A DNA stretch of 64,000 nucleotides. Source: Melioribacteraceae bacterium. GTDB lineage: Bacteria; Bacteroidota; Ignavibacteria; Ignavibacteriales; Melioribacteraceae. The position numbers and the translations under genes are program-made. Below the pieces are notes generated by a model that saw only the letters and a list, made by a program, of their open reading frames with translations, had not been told where the DNA came from and did not search any database. Location: the NCBI GenBank assembly GCA_030584085.1, contig CP129490.1, positions 1,831,511 to 1,895,510 on the forward strand, written 5' to 3'. This document shows positions 55,653-64,000 of this stretch, one piece after another. How positions within the stretch are numbered: the first letter of the stretch is position 1; each line of letters opens with the position of its first letter.

Positions 55653-56381
55653 TTATCTACTCTGAGTTATTACAACATCAACACTGTCACCGTAATTTAC
55701 CAGTTTATCTTCGCTCGGGTACTGATCTATTATTGTGTTTGGGAGAAGATTTGGTGATGCCAAATAAGTTTTTTTTCCTATTCTTAAAGATAATTCTCTT
55801 AACATCCTTTCAGCTTCAGTTAGTGATTTAGCAATTAAATTCGGAACACGAACCATTCCGAGCTGAGGTCCGATGCTAATTTTTAATGTAATCGTTTTAC
55901 CTTTTGCTACAAATTCACCCTCATTTATGTTTTGTTCAACCACAGTTCTTGCAGGGAATTCTGATCTAACATTTATAACTGTGTCAACTTCTAATCCTAA
56001 ACGTTCGATTGTAATTTTTGCATCACGAATAGTTTTGCCTAATAATTGTGGCATTTTTATTAATGGTTCGCCGCCACTAATATATAAGTAAACTCGCCTA
56101 CCGACTTTAACTTTTGAACCGGGTTCAGGAATATGAAAAATTACGTGATCTTTTGGAAATTGTTCATCGTATTTCGGGCCTTCTTCAATAGGTTGCAAGT
56201 TTAACTGTTTTAGTGCTTCTATTGCATTTACCTTGGGTTGACCAACAAAATCTGGGACAATAACTTCATCTGCAGATACATACCAAGGCATAAATACTTT
56301 ATCAAAAAGAATTAAAAGTATAATTCCTGCTGCAATTAGAATTATTGGGTATTTTATTATTTTTTTGTTTAAAAAGTCCAT
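55653..56381 (-). CDS. PASTA-domain membrane protein
   Basis: 242 residues with an N-terminal membrane helix (about 14-30, PIILIAAGIILLILF) and three consecutive PASTA repeats facing the periplasm, each opening with a V-P or M-P pattern such as VIVPDFVGQPKVNAIEAL, IKMPQLLGKTIRDAKI and VRVPNLIAKSLTEAERML. PASTA domains bind peptidoglycan or muropeptides. Here they are not fused to a kinase or PBP, unlike in Gram-positives. It is zero bases from rpe and is the first gene of the minus-strand operon. Confidence 0.87.
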   Translation of the reverse strand: MDFLNKKIIKYPIILIAAGIILLILFDKVFMPWYVSADEVIVPDFVGQPKVNAIEALKQLNLQPIEEGPKYDEQFPKDHVIFHIPEPGSKVKVGRRVYLYISGGEPLIKMPQLLGKTIRDAKITIERLGLEVDTVINVRSEFPARTVVEQNINEGEFVAKGKTITLKISIGPQLGMVRVPNLIAKSLTEAERMLRELSLRIGKKTYLASPNLLPNTIIDQYPSEDKLVNYGDSVDVVITQSR

Positions 56382-56423
56382 TTATGAATTGCATTAATGA
56401 TTACGAAATTTAAGAAATATTTT

Positions 56424-56452
56424 AATAAAAAAGCCCGTCGAGTGACGGGCTT
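56424..56452 (-). terminator. Intrinsic terminator of the POT transporter gene
   Basis: GCCCGTC (56433-56439) and GACGGGC (56444-56450) form a seven-pair GC-rich stem, with outer AA/TT pairs. On the minus strand it is followed by a T-rich tail (complement of the A-run before 56433). It lies just downstream of the POT gene's stop. Confidence 0.9.
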
Positions 56453-56459
56453 ATTAAAA

Positions 56460-57962
56460 TTATTGTGTAGCGCGTTTAAGTTTGTTTAAGAAAATTCTTA
56501 CAAATATTGCTGCTATAATCGAAGTAACAACAAGCAATGCAAAGAATTGCCAAACTTCCCAATTCTGATAGAATCTTCCGACAAATCCAGATAAATAATT
56601 ACCAACAGCTGTTGCGCCGAACCACAGACCCATCATTAATCCTTTCATTCTTGGCGGTGCTGTTTTTGAAACGAATGATAAGCCCATAGGGCTTAAGTGA
56701 AGTTCTCCGATTGTAACAACAAAATATGTTGAGATTAACCAGAACGGAGAAACTGTAATTGCCGATGTACCTTCATTAAGAGAATATACACCTGGTAAAC
56801 CTAAAGAAGCTACCATCATAATCATAAACGCCGCAGCAGTTAACAACATTCCTATACCAATTTTTGCAGGTGACGAAGGCTCAATTCCTCTTTTATTAAG
56901 AAATCTAAAAAATGCAACTACTAGCGGTGTCATCAAAACAATGAACATTGGATTGAAATAAGCAAACTGTTCAGGAGCAATGCTATTTTGATCGGATAAA
57001 GAATTTATTTTAATTATCACAATTATTAATCCAATTACAGCAAATATACCACCAATACCTCTGGTTCTAGAACTACTGCCTTTACTTATTGCCGTTGCTC
57101 CTCCAAGAAGTATGGCTAATAAACCATGTAATGCAAGAACATCAAACAGCAAGTAAGTGAATTTTCCAACTGTTGGTGTGATGTAATCTCTGGCAAATAA
57201 TGTAAGCGCTGCGCCATTTTGATGGAATGCCATCCAGAAGAAAATTACAATAGTGAATACTGTCATTAATGCAAATATTCTTAACTTTTCCTGTTCTTTG
57301 GTAAGGACTATATCCTTATCATCATCTTTACGGTTCTTAGATTGATAATCGGCATCTTTATAATACTTTTTCCAAACTAAAAATATTATTAACGAAAGAA
57401 GCATACCAATTGCTGCAACAGCAAAACCAGCATTATATCCATGAGCAAGTGAAGTACCAAAGTTTTCAATAAAAAATTGTTTGATTGAAGAAGCAGCTAT
57501 TGGGGCATAGAAAGCGCCGATATTGATTCCCATATAGAAAATATTATAACCAGCATCTTTCAGAGACCCATCTTTGTGAGCATAAAGATTTCCAACAAGT
57601 ACCGAGATATTCGCTTTAAATAATCCATTACCAATAGCTACAACACCAAGTGCGGCATAAAGTTGAAATTCTGAAGTGGTAGGTATAGCCATCAATGCAT
57701 AACCTATGCCCATGGTGATTGCACCGAGCGTAATTGTTTTTCCATACCCTAATAAATTATCAGCAATCCATCCGCCTAAGATTGGAGTGAAATAAACCGC
57801 TGCAAGAAATACTCCGTAAATATTTGTTACGGTAGCGGCATCCCACTTAAAATTTTCCTGTAGATAAAGGACAAAAATTGCAAGCATTGTGTAGAACCCA
57901 AATCGTTCCCACATTTCAGTAAAGAAGAGTACATAAAGCCCCTTCGGGTGTCCTTTGAACAT
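56460..57962 (-). CDS. POT family proton-dependent peptide transporter
   Basis: Major-facilitator transporter, 500 residues with about 14 helices, importing di- and tripeptides with protons. The signature EMWERFGFYTMLAIFVLYLQ near the start and the motif NIFYMGINIGAFYAPI match the POT/PTR family. A charged cytoplasmic loop (about 215-240, KKYYKDADYQSKNRKDDDKD) separates the halves. The ATG follows an AGGAGGT site on this strand. It has its own terminator and a 229-base divergent promoter region upstream. Confidence 0.93.
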   Translation of the reverse strand: MFKGHPKGLYVLFFTEMWERFGFYTMLAIFVLYLQENFKWDAATVTNIYGVFLAAVYFTPILGGWIADNLLGYGKTITLGAITMGIGYALMAIPTTSEFQLYAALGVVAIGNGLFKANISVLVGNLYAHKDGSLKDAGYNIFYMGINIGAFYAPIAASSIKQFFIENFGTSLAHGYNAGFAVAAIGMLLSLIIFLVWKKYYKDADYQSKNRKDDDKDIVLTKEQEKLRIFALMTVFTIVIFFWMAFHQNGAALTLFARDYITPTVGKFTYLLFDVLALHGLLAILLGGATAISKGSSSRTRGIGGIFAVIGLIIVIIKINSLSDQNSIAPEQFAYFNPMFIVLMTPLVVAFFRFLNKRGIEPSSPAKIGIGMLLTAAAFMIMMVASLGLPGVYSLNEGTSAITVSPFWLISTYFVVTIGELHLSPMGLSFVSKTAPPRMKGLMMGLWFGATAVGNYLSGFVGRFYQNWEVWQFFALLVVTSIIAAIFVRIFLNKLKRATQ

Positions 57963-58191
57963 TTTACCTCCTGAGATTTATATTATTAGTCAAATTGTGA
58001 ACTAATTCGGAGAAAAATTGAATTGTAAATTGAAAGGTATAAGTAAAAATACTGCAATAAATACTCACTAATGTTCCAACTCTGTGTAAAAGTTTTCGAA
58101 ATATATCAAACCAAAATCTCAATAACAAATACAATAGTTGGTACTTAATAATGTAATGAATTATCTTTGAAAATCAGTTATTGAGGATGAT
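57963..58191. other. Divergent intergenic region between POT and GlmU-like genes
   Basis: 229 bases, AT-rich, with no ORF that has a translation signal. It must hold promoters for both flanking genes. A TTTGACT-like box on the minus strand near the POT start and a CCAACT...AGTTGG inverted pair (about 58079 and 58134) are visible but weak. No RNA gene or riboswitch was recognised. Confidence 0.5.
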
Positions 58192-59424
58192 ATGAATACA
58201 ACCATCTGCATTTTCGAAGATGCTAAATTCAAAAATTTTTTACCTCTTACCTATTTCCGTCCGGTATATGACTTGCGATGTGGAGTTCTTACAATCGCAG
58301 AAAAAATTGAAAAATATTCTCAGACATCAAATATTATTTTGCACTCCAGAAAATACCTTGCAAATTATTTGAGAGAAGAAAAAAAAGCTTATAAAATAAA
58401 TTCATTCGATGCTTCTCATATACTATTTATAAATGGACGACTGCTTCCCTCTGCGGATATCTTTGAAATTCTTATCTCGCAAGACGAGGATGAAGTATTT
58501 ATCAATAACAATGATATTATCGCCGCAAGATTAAGTAATGAAAACATATCATTATTGATTGAAAACAATAAAGATTTTCTATCAGATTTTTCTAAATTGA
58601 AGTGCAGACAAACCGAGATAGATGCTTATCTTTTTGAATATCCTTGGCATCTAATTCAAAAAAATGGCGAAGAAATTATCAACGATATTGCATTACTTTC
58701 TATAAAGAAAAATGAAAATGATTTTTTGGGTGTTCACTTTATTAATGGCGAAAATATTTTAATTGGTGAGAATGTAACGATTAAACCAAATGTTGTGCTC
58801 GATGCTTCCGAAGGACCAATTTATATTGATGATGAAGTAACGATATTTCCGAACACTTACATTGTTGGTCCGAGTTACATCGGTAAAAGGTCAATAGTAA
58901 AAGCTAACTCACAAATTTATCATAATACTACAATAGGACCTGTCTGCAAAGTCGGTGGTGAAATAGAAAATAGTATAATTCACTCTTACTCAAACAAGCA
59001 GCACGAGGGATTTCTTGGTCATGCTTATTTAGGTTCGTGGATAAATATCGGAGCAAGTTCAAATAACTCTGATCTTAAAAATGATTACAGCAAAATTAAA
59101 GTCATGCTCAACGGTCATGAAGTTGATACTGGCACAAATTTTATGGGATTAATTATGGGTGATCATTCAAAATGTGCAATTAATACTGCATTTAATACCG
59201 GAACTGTAATTGGTGTTTCTTGCAATATTTATGGAAGTGGATTCCCTCCAAAATATATTCCCTCTTTTAGCTGGGGTGGTGCCGATGGATTTAGAGAATA
59301 TCATTTAAGAAAAGCAATTGAAGTCGCCAAAATCGTAAAGTCAAGACGAAATATAACTATGAGTGTTAATGATTTGGAATTATTCAAATCCGTGTTTGAT
59401 TTAACACAGAGCGAAAGAACGTAA
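58192..59424 (+). CDS. GlmU-like protein with left-handed beta-helix and no obvious pyrophosphorylase motif
   Basis: 410 residues. The C-terminal half has the hexapeptide-repeat beta-helix of sugar acyltransferases (GENVTIKPNVVLDASEG onwards). The N-terminal half, with FRPVYDLRCGVLTIAEKI, matches the Bacteroidota-type GlmU-like family but lacks the LxGxGTRM pyrophosphorylase loop of true GlmU. So it is called a putative sugar nucleotidyltransferase with unproven activity. Start ATG at 58192 follows GAGG. Confidence 0.85.
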   Translation: MNTTICIFEDAKFKNFLPLTYFRPVYDLRCGVLTIAEKIEKYSQTSNIILHSRKYLANYLREEKKAYKINSFDASHILFINGRLLPSADIFEILISQDEDEVFINNNDIIAARLSNENISLLIENNKDFLSDFSKLKCRQTEIDAYLFEYPWHLIQKNGEEIINDIALLSIKKNENDFLGVHFINGENILIGENVTIKPNVVLDASEGPIYIDDEVTIFPNTYIVGPSYIGKRSIVKANSQIYHNTTIGPVCKVGGEIENSIIHSYSNKQHEGFLGHAYLGSWINIGASSNNSDLKNDYSKIKVMLNGHEVDTGTNFMGLIMGDHSKCAINTAFNTGTVIGVSCNIYGSGFPPKYIPSFSWGGADGFREYHLRKAIEVAKIVKSRRNITMSVNDLELFKSVFDLTQSERT

Positions 59425-59500
59425 ATTCAATTATCAATATCATTCTAAGTTAAGAAGGTTACTCTTAGAATCACTTCAATATTTTAAATAACTTACTATA

Positions 59501-61123
59501 ATGTATAAAAACTACTTCTATCTAAATCGTGCAGTAATTGAATTAAGCGAAAAATTAATCGGATCAAATATTTATGAAGTCTTCACTCAAGAAAAGGAAA
59601 CTCTTTACTTTCATATTCCAACCGAAGAAAATGAATATCGCCATTTAGTTGTTTCAATTAATCAATCCGAACCTTATTTAATTATAAAAGATGAACATAG
59701 AAAAGCACGAAAGAATGTTGCTAATTTTTTTACTGAATTCTTACCGACTAAAATCAAGAATATTCAAATTGCAGAAAGCGATAGAATAATAAAGATTGTC
59801 TGCGATAATATTTACCTACTAATTCCAATAAGAGGAACAATTTCAAATGTGATTGCCATGCCGGTAATTGGAGAACCAGAATTTTTTAGAAAGGTTAAGC
59901 GCATCAATGAAAATGAACTTTTAGATGATCTAAATTCACAAAGCTATAATACTTCCTTTAATCTCCCTGAGATCAAAAGTGAGATACAAAGTTTAGATGA
60001 ACTTAAGAAAACATTTTCCTATTTAACTAAAGATATTCTTAATGAATTGAAAGCTCGAACTTCGTCTAATGATTTCATTCAGCAAAAAGAAATTCTGATG
60101 AGAATTCTCTCGCAAATAAATAATGATCCTATTCAAATATTTTATTCTAATGATCTAAACAGATATGTGTTTGTACCGTCCGGATTTATTTCTCTTTCAA
60201 GAGATTCTGAAGTTTTTGAATATGATAATTATCAAGATGCATTGCTGAAATTACTATCAGTAGGTAACAAGCTTTCTCGAGAACAAAGATTAAAAAAAGA
60301 AATATCTAAATATCTTGAAAAAGAATTGTCGATCTATTCGAATAAACTTAATAGTCTGAAACGAAGAGTTGATGAAGGTTCTAAAGAGGATTTGTACAGA
60401 ATGTATGCTGATTTGTTGATTTCGAATTTGGGTAATATTAAAAAAGGAATGACGGAAATATCGCTTAAAGATTTTTCAAGTGAAGAGATATATAAAATTC
60501 CACTAAATGATAAACTCTCCCCCAAACAAAATGTTGATTATTATTATGACAAGGCACGCGGCGAGAATATAAATTATACCAAGTCCATTGAATTATTTAA
60601 CTCGGCTGAATCCACTTACAATAATTTGCTTGAGTTAAAAAATGAATTTGAAAATTGTGATGACCTTTCTAAATTAATTTCGTTAAAAGAAAAACTTGGC
60701 TTAAAGGATGTGAAAGTGACTGAGAAAAATGAACCACAAATGAAATTCCGACATTTCATTATCGAAAATAAATATCATGTATTTGTCGGGCGCGACAGTA
60801 AAAGCAATGATTATCTTTCAACAAAATTTGCAAAACAAAATGATTATTGGTTTCATGCACGTGGTTATGCTGGCTCACACGTGCTTCTTAGAGTTGACAA
60901 TCCCAAGGAAGGTGTACCAAAAAATATTATAAAAAATGCTGCATCCATTGCAGCATATTTCAGCAAAGCTAAAACTGCCGGAACCGCACCGGTCGCATAT
61001 ACATTTGCTAAATTTGTTACAAAACGCAAAGGTATGGAGCCGGGCAAAGTCATGATGCAAAAAGAGAATGTGCTGCTGGTTAAACCGGAAATCCCTAATA
61101 ATTCAATCCAAGTTGAAGATTGA
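59501..61123 (+). CDS. NFACT/RqcH-like RNA-binding protein
   Basis: 540 residues of the NFACT family, related to RqcH, which tags stalled nascent chains with alanine. The N-terminal NFACT-N domain ends in a conserved Asp-Arg pair (ESDRIIKIV, the tRNA-binding pair in RqcH), followed by a coiled-coil middle with a charged stretch, and a C-terminal NFACT-R domain with DYWFHARGYAGSHVLLR and TAPVAYTFAKFVTKRKG. These features suggest a functional RQC factor, although the family was once labelled fibronectin-binding. MutS2 is also encoded in this window. Confidence 0.9.
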   Translation: MYKNYFYLNRAVIELSEKLIGSNIYEVFTQEKETLYFHIPTEENEYRHLVVSINQSEPYLIIKDEHRKARKNVANFFTEFLPTKIKNIQIAESDRIIKIVCDNIYLLIPIRGTISNVIAMPVIGEPEFFRKVKRINENELLDDLNSQSYNTSFNLPEIKSEIQSLDELKKTFSYLTKDILNELKARTSSNDFIQQKEILMRILSQINNDPIQIFYSNDLNRYVFVPSGFISLSRDSEVFEYDNYQDALLKLLSVGNKLSREQRLKKEISKYLEKELSIYSNKLNSLKRRVDEGSKEDLYRMYADLLISNLGNIKKGMTEISLKDFSSEEIYKIPLNDKLSPKQNVDYYYDKARGENINYTKSIELFNSAESTYNNLLELKNEFENCDDLSKLISLKEKLGLKDVKVTEKNEPQMKFRHFIIENKYHVFVGRDSKSNDYLSTKFAKQNDYWFHARGYAGSHVLLRVDNPKEGVPKNIIKNAASIAAYFSKAKTAGTAPVAYTFAKFVTKRKGMEPGKVMMQKENVLLVKPEIPNNSIQVED

Positions 61124-61171
61124 CAGAGTAATCCCCAAGTTTTTTTTACTGCATTTCGGATTTCAGTATTG

Positions 61172-61202
61172 TTTAGAAATTAGGATTTAGAATTTAGAAA
61201 TT
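61172..61202. repeat. Short degenerate TTTAGAA repeats
   Basis: Three copies of TTTAGAA (61172, 61186, 61193) with variable ends sit in the 83-base gap between the convergent NFACT and SDR genes. They are too short to assign a function. Confidence 0.4.
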
Positions 61203-61206
61203 GCTT

Positions 61207-62031
61207 CTAACCTCTTCCCTTCCAACCACTCATACTTTTATGAATACCGAGCATCACAATAACTTTTTGAAAAAGTTTGTCAGGTAAAATTCCTCTGAAC
61301 AAAACAGCAAGCCGGACAGTTCGCGGTCGCTTTATACATAACTTTTCTATTTTAAGTGCGTCATTAACAATTGCATTGGCAATTACATCATGTGATTTTA
61401 CTAGCGGTACAATTAAATTGCCGAGAAAATTAAGTTTTGCACCTTCAAACATACCTTCGGCTAAATAACTCGGGTGAATTGAACTAAACTTTACACCCTT
61501 TTTATTTTTAGTAAGAGCTTCAAATCTCATGGATTCGGTGAAACCCCAAACCGCCCATTTTGTAGCAGTATATACAGCCATTTCTGAAACACCTAGCATA
61601 CTGGATGCTGAAGAAATGTTTACAAAAAATCCTTCATTTCTTTCATACATATCATCAATAAATGCTTTTGTAGTGTAAATCAATGAAGTCAAATTTACAT
61701 CAATTGTCTGTTCCCATGCGTCATCACTTACTTCATTTAAGTAACCGCCTTTTACAAATCCCGCATTGTTTATCACAATATCTACTTTACCCATTTCACT
61801 TTTAGCTGCAACAGCCATTGAATATACTTCGTTTTTATTAGTAACGTCACATTTGTGAAAGAAAAGTCGATCTGAATACTTTAGCAATTCTCTCCTGGCA
61901 TTTTCTATTGCGCCCTCATTTATATCCCATACGTTTACTTTACAACCTTCTTCTAAAAGTCTTTTAGTCGTCGCAAGACCAATTCCCATAGCCCCGCCTG
62001 TTACAACCACATTTTTGTTTTCTAATTTCAT
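61207..62031 (-). CDS. Short-chain dehydrogenase/reductase
   Basis: SDR oxidoreductase of 274 residues from the ATG at 62031. The Rossmann motif VVTGGAMGIGLATT, NNAGFVKGG, the catalytic Ser in ISSASS and YTATKWAVWG (Tyr-x3-Lys) are intact. The C-terminal 60 residues are basic and partly hydrophobic (LAVLFRGILPDKLF), which may help membrane contact. The substrate is unknown. It is the only minus-strand gene in the 58192-64000 block. A TTG at 62043 is possible but less likely. Confidence 0.88.
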   Translation of the reverse strand: MKLENKNVVVTGGAMGIGLATTKRLLEEGCKVNVWDINEGAIENARRELLKYSDRLFFHKCDVTNKNEVYSMAVAAKSEMGKVDIVINNAGFVKGGYLNEVSDDAWEQTIDVNLTSLIYTTKAFIDDMYERNEGFFVNISSASSMLGVSEMAVYTATKWAVWGFTESMRFEALTKNKKGVKFSSIHPSYLAEGMFEGAKLNFLGNLIVPLVKSHDVIANAIVNDALKIEKLCIKRPRTVRLAVLFRGILPDKLFQKVIVMLGIHKSMSGWKGRG

Positions 62032-62093
62032 TTTAACACTCAATAATTTTTTATACTTTTCAATTTAACAAAATTAACAATAGAAGATTACTC

Positions 62094-62609
62094 ATGCTAA
62101 ACAATATTAGATGGAAGTCTCTGTTATACATTGTATTAGTTTCTCTCTTTCTGGGTTTTACTTATAATTATCTTTCTCCAAATGGTATTCCTTTAGTAAA
62201 AGAAGTTATAGAATTTGGAGTTTATGATGAAAATGAGATAACTATAAATAATACAGGCGGTCTCGATTTTACAAACATCAAACTGATAGATTTGGAGAAC
62301 GCATTTAAGCTATATAACAAAGGTATAAAATTTGTCGATGTTCGTGATCAGTGGGATTATTCCGATGGTCATGTATTAGGTTCAATTAATCTACCGGAAG
62401 TTGAATTCTCTCCACAACATAATTCGCTTTCTTTGTTATCGAAAGATGAATCATTAATTCTTTATTGCTCCAGCGATGACTGCGGATTAAGCAAAAAAGT
62501 AGCCGTTGAACTTTTAAAACTCGGATATAAATCATTGTTTGTGTTTGAAGAAGGTTGGGAGACTTGGCGTGACGCCGGTTACCCCGTTGAATTTGGAGGT
62601 GAATTTTAA
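62094..62609 (+). CDS. Membrane-anchored rhodanese-domain protein
   Basis: 171 residues. An N-terminal membrane helix (about residues 8-25, LLYIVLVSLFLGFTYNYL) is followed by a rhodanese domain, with FVDVRDQWDYSDGHVLGSIN and the catalytic cysteine in LYCSSDDCGLSKKVAVEL. The active-site loop CSSDDCG carries a second cysteine. The start overlaps nothing upstream, and its stop overlaps the DoxX/MauE gene by one base (TAATG). It probably acts on sulfur compounds outside the cytoplasm. Confidence 0.85.
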   Translation: MLNNIRWKSLLYIVLVSLFLGFTYNYLSPNGIPLVKEVIEFGVYDENEITINNTGGLDFTNIKLIDLENAFKLYNKGIKFVDVRDQWDYSDGHVLGSINLPEVEFSPQHNSLSLLSKDESLILYCSSDDCGLSKKVAVELLKLGYKSLFVFEEGWETWRDAGYPVEFGGEF

Positions 62610-63058
62610 TGAAACATTTAACAAATAAATACATTCTGTGGACTGCTAAATTTTTTATAGGGTACATCTTCATTCTTGCGGGAATTGAAAAAATTGCCGA
62701 TCCATCCGGATTCTCCGAATCTATTGAAAACTATCAATTATTACCTAACATATTTATAAACTTTTTTGCGATCGCTTTACCATGGATAGAGGTCGTGTGC
62801 GGGATCTTACTTATATTTAATAAACATGTAAAAGAGAATTCTTTTATCTTTATCTCCTTGATGTCAGCCTTTACTATCATGATCTTCATCGCAGTTCTCA
62901 GAGGTTTGGATATAGATTGCGGATGCTTTGGAACTAATAATTCTCAAAATGTGGGAATAGTAAAAATTATTGAAAATCTGGGACTGATAATTTTAGGATT
63001 GTATGTTTTTGTTTATCATGAAAAAATTAATAAATCAATACCTCTTGAAAAAGTGTAA
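62609..63058 (+). CDS. MauE/DoxX-family membrane protein
   Basis: 149 residues with four membrane helices. The family motif is present: KFFIGYIFILAGIEKIADP near the start and GLDIDCGCFG in the third loop; the CGCFG cysteine pair is typical of MauE/DoxX-type proteins in Bacteroidota. MauE in other bacteria is linked to disulfide or sulfur handling. The close coupling to a rhodanese gene supports a redox or sulfur role. Stop and next start overlap (TAATG). Confidence 0.85.
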   Translation: MKHLTNKYILWTAKFFIGYIFILAGIEKIADPSGFSESIENYQLLPNIFINFFAIALPWIEVVCGILLIFNKHVKENSFIFISLMSAFTIMIFIAVLRGLDIDCGCFGTNNSQNVGIVKIIENLGLIILGLYVFVYHEKINKSIPLEKV

Positions 63059-64000
63059 TGAAAATTGATAATTCCTCTATAAAAAAAATACTCCTTATTA
63101 AATTCAGAGGAATCGGGGATGTAATTCTTTCTACTGTCGTTTTAGAAAATCTTAAGAGAAACTTTCCAAATGCTTCGATTGATTATTTAACTGAAAAACC
63201 GAGTGATCAACTTTTAAACTTACTTGATGAGATAAGCAATGTTCATCTTTTTACTGACAAGAGTTTATCCGGAAGATTTAAGCTCATCCGTAAAATTCGA
63301 AAAGAAAAGTATGATTTGATTTTTGATTTTTATGCGAATCCATTCACTGCACAAATAACATTTTTAAGCGGAGCAAAATATCGAGCCGGTTTTCCCTATC
63401 GTGGAAGAAAATATGCATACAATTTATTTGGACCCGAAGAACGCGGGAAATTTCACGCTGCTGATTTACATTTAGAATTTCTGAAGAAAATTGGTTTATC
63501 TGTTACCCCAAGCAATCTAAAATCAGATCTTGACGATGAATCAATTTCATTTGCTCGACAGTTTTTTGAAAATACATTTTCACAAAAAGATTTTGTAATT
63601 GGAATCTCCCCAAGCGGAGGATGGAATTCAAAAAAATGTGATCCAATTAAATTTGCCGAAATTGCAGATGCTTCTGCACAAAAATATAGCGCTAAGATTC
63701 TAATTGTCTGGGGACCGAGTGATGAAAACGACACTGAAGAAATTATTCGATTTATGAAATCAAATGCAATAAAAGCCCCGGTTACTAATATCAAACAAAT
63801 GGCTTCTTTAATCTCTCAATGTAAAATATTGATTGCTAATGACAGCGGTCCGATGCACATTTCTACTGCAATTGGAACGCCCACATTAAGTTTGCACGGT
63901 CCCACTGATCCAAATCTTCAAGGTCCTTATGGCAGTAAACATGAATGGATAAATAAAAGTGATTTACATTGTATTATTTGCAACAAACTTGAGTGTCCTT
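63058..64000 (+). CDS. Glycosyltransferase family 9 (heptosyltransferase-like), 3' end cut by window
   Basis: Lipopolysaccharide heptosyltransferase-type enzyme that adds ADP-heptose in core synthesis. The start overlaps the MauE stop (TAATG, ATG at 63058). About 314 residues are visible before the window ends. The N-terminus ILLIKFRGIGDVILSTVVLENL, the middle IGISPSGGWNSKKCDPIKFAE and the late NDSGPMHISTAIGTPTLSLHGPT are typical GT9 motifs. Family members also act on other surface glycans, so the exact acceptor is open. Confidence 0.9.
   Translation, partial: MKIDNSSIKKILLIKFRGIGDVILSTVVLENLKRNFPNASIDYLTEKPSDQLLNLLDEISNVHLFTDKSLSGRFKLIRKIRKEKYDLIFDFYANPFTAQITFLSGAKYRAGFPYRGRKYAYNLFGPEERGKFHAADLHLEFLKKIGLSVTPSNLKSDLDDESISFARQFFENTFSQKDFVIGISPSGGWNSKKCDPIKFAEIADASAQKYSAKILIVWGPSDENDTEEIIRFMKSNAIKAPVTNIKQMASLISQCKILIANDSGPMHISTAIGTPTLSLHGPTDPNLQGPYGSKHEWINKSDLHCIICNKLECP

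Noticed and set aside
58079-58140. Operator-like CCAACT...AGTTGG pair upstream of the GlmU-like gene
   Set aside because: Six-base arms over 55 bases are expected by chance in AT-rich DNA.
62386-62673. Minus-strand ORF across the rhodanese and MauE genes
   Set aside because: It is a shadow of two well-supported plus-strand genes.
63453-63794. Minus-strand ORF within the GT9 gene
   Set aside because: The plus-strand frame has strong glycosyltransferase motifs through the same bases.

Overview
This window is one continuous stretch of bacterial chromosome: AT-rich, densely coded, about 70 genes, with no gap over about 230 bases between genes. I see no CRISPR array, insertion sequence, prophage or rRNA. 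The gene content fits a Gram-negative member of the Bacteroidota/Chlorobiota/Ignavibacteriota group, and I lean towards Ignavibacteria (inference). Supporting points are a FadL-type outer-membrane protein, a SPOR lipoprotein, a DUF5683 gene behind parAB, a GlmU-like protein with no obvious pyrophosphorylase motif, a PASTA-rpe-folP-cdaA string and an acidic DUF2795 protein. Strong Shine-Dalgarno motifs and frequent TTG starts argue against typical Bacteroidota.

Layout. 1-1717 (-): 5' part of polA, cut by the window edge. 1807-5304 (+): a secreted EEP-type hydrolase, an SDR, then exbB-exbD-exbD. 5375-10713 (+): yqeY, cvpA, mutS2, accC and a biotin carrier. 10786-18339 (+): a FadL-type porin broken by an in-frame TAG, SPOR lipoprotein, lipid/polyprenol kinase, ssb, CorC-like protein, an unknown membrane protein, an MCE protein, gamma-glutamyltransferase and acpS. 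18486-29775 (+): mnmA, an HNH nuclease with a damaged 5' end, trpS, scpA-scpB-rluB, dacB, lysS, ctpA, gamma carbonic anhydrase, an MBL hydrolase and ybeY. 29772-37911 (+): smg-topA-xerD-hpf-hprK, an M23 peptidase, DUF2795, holB and ricT. 38003-42165 (+): thiolase, 3-hydroxyacyl-CoA dehydrogenase and a CLC channel.

From 42215 the strand switches. 42215-48309 (-): a small membrane protein, lipid kinase, ftsY, pgsA, purF, tRNA-Pro(GGG), a merR-type gene, aroQ and two unknowns. 48348-49289 (+): ppx/gppA. 49262-57962 (-): zinc-ribbon/Yip1, DUF5683, parB, parA, MBL, cdaA, folP, rpe, PASTA, and a POT transporter with its own terminator. 58192-64000 (+ except one SDR): GlmU-like, NFACT/RqcH-like, rhodanese, MauE/DoxX and a GT9 glycosyltransferase cut by the edge.

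Most genes are housekeeping: replication and chromosome handling (polA, ssb, scpAB, topA, xerD, holB, parAB), translation (trpS, lysS, mnmA, ybeY, hpf, ftsY, tRNA-Pro), ribosome rescue (mutS2 and NFACT), envelope and lipids (exbBD, FadL, MCE, dacB, M23, pgsA), and c-di-AMP signalling (cdaA). I did not find a clearly new multi-gene defence or metabolic system. The strongest oddities are the in-frame TAG in the FadL gene, the missing start codon of the HNH gene, the tRNA between a regulator and purF, and an extra cysteine cluster in RicT.
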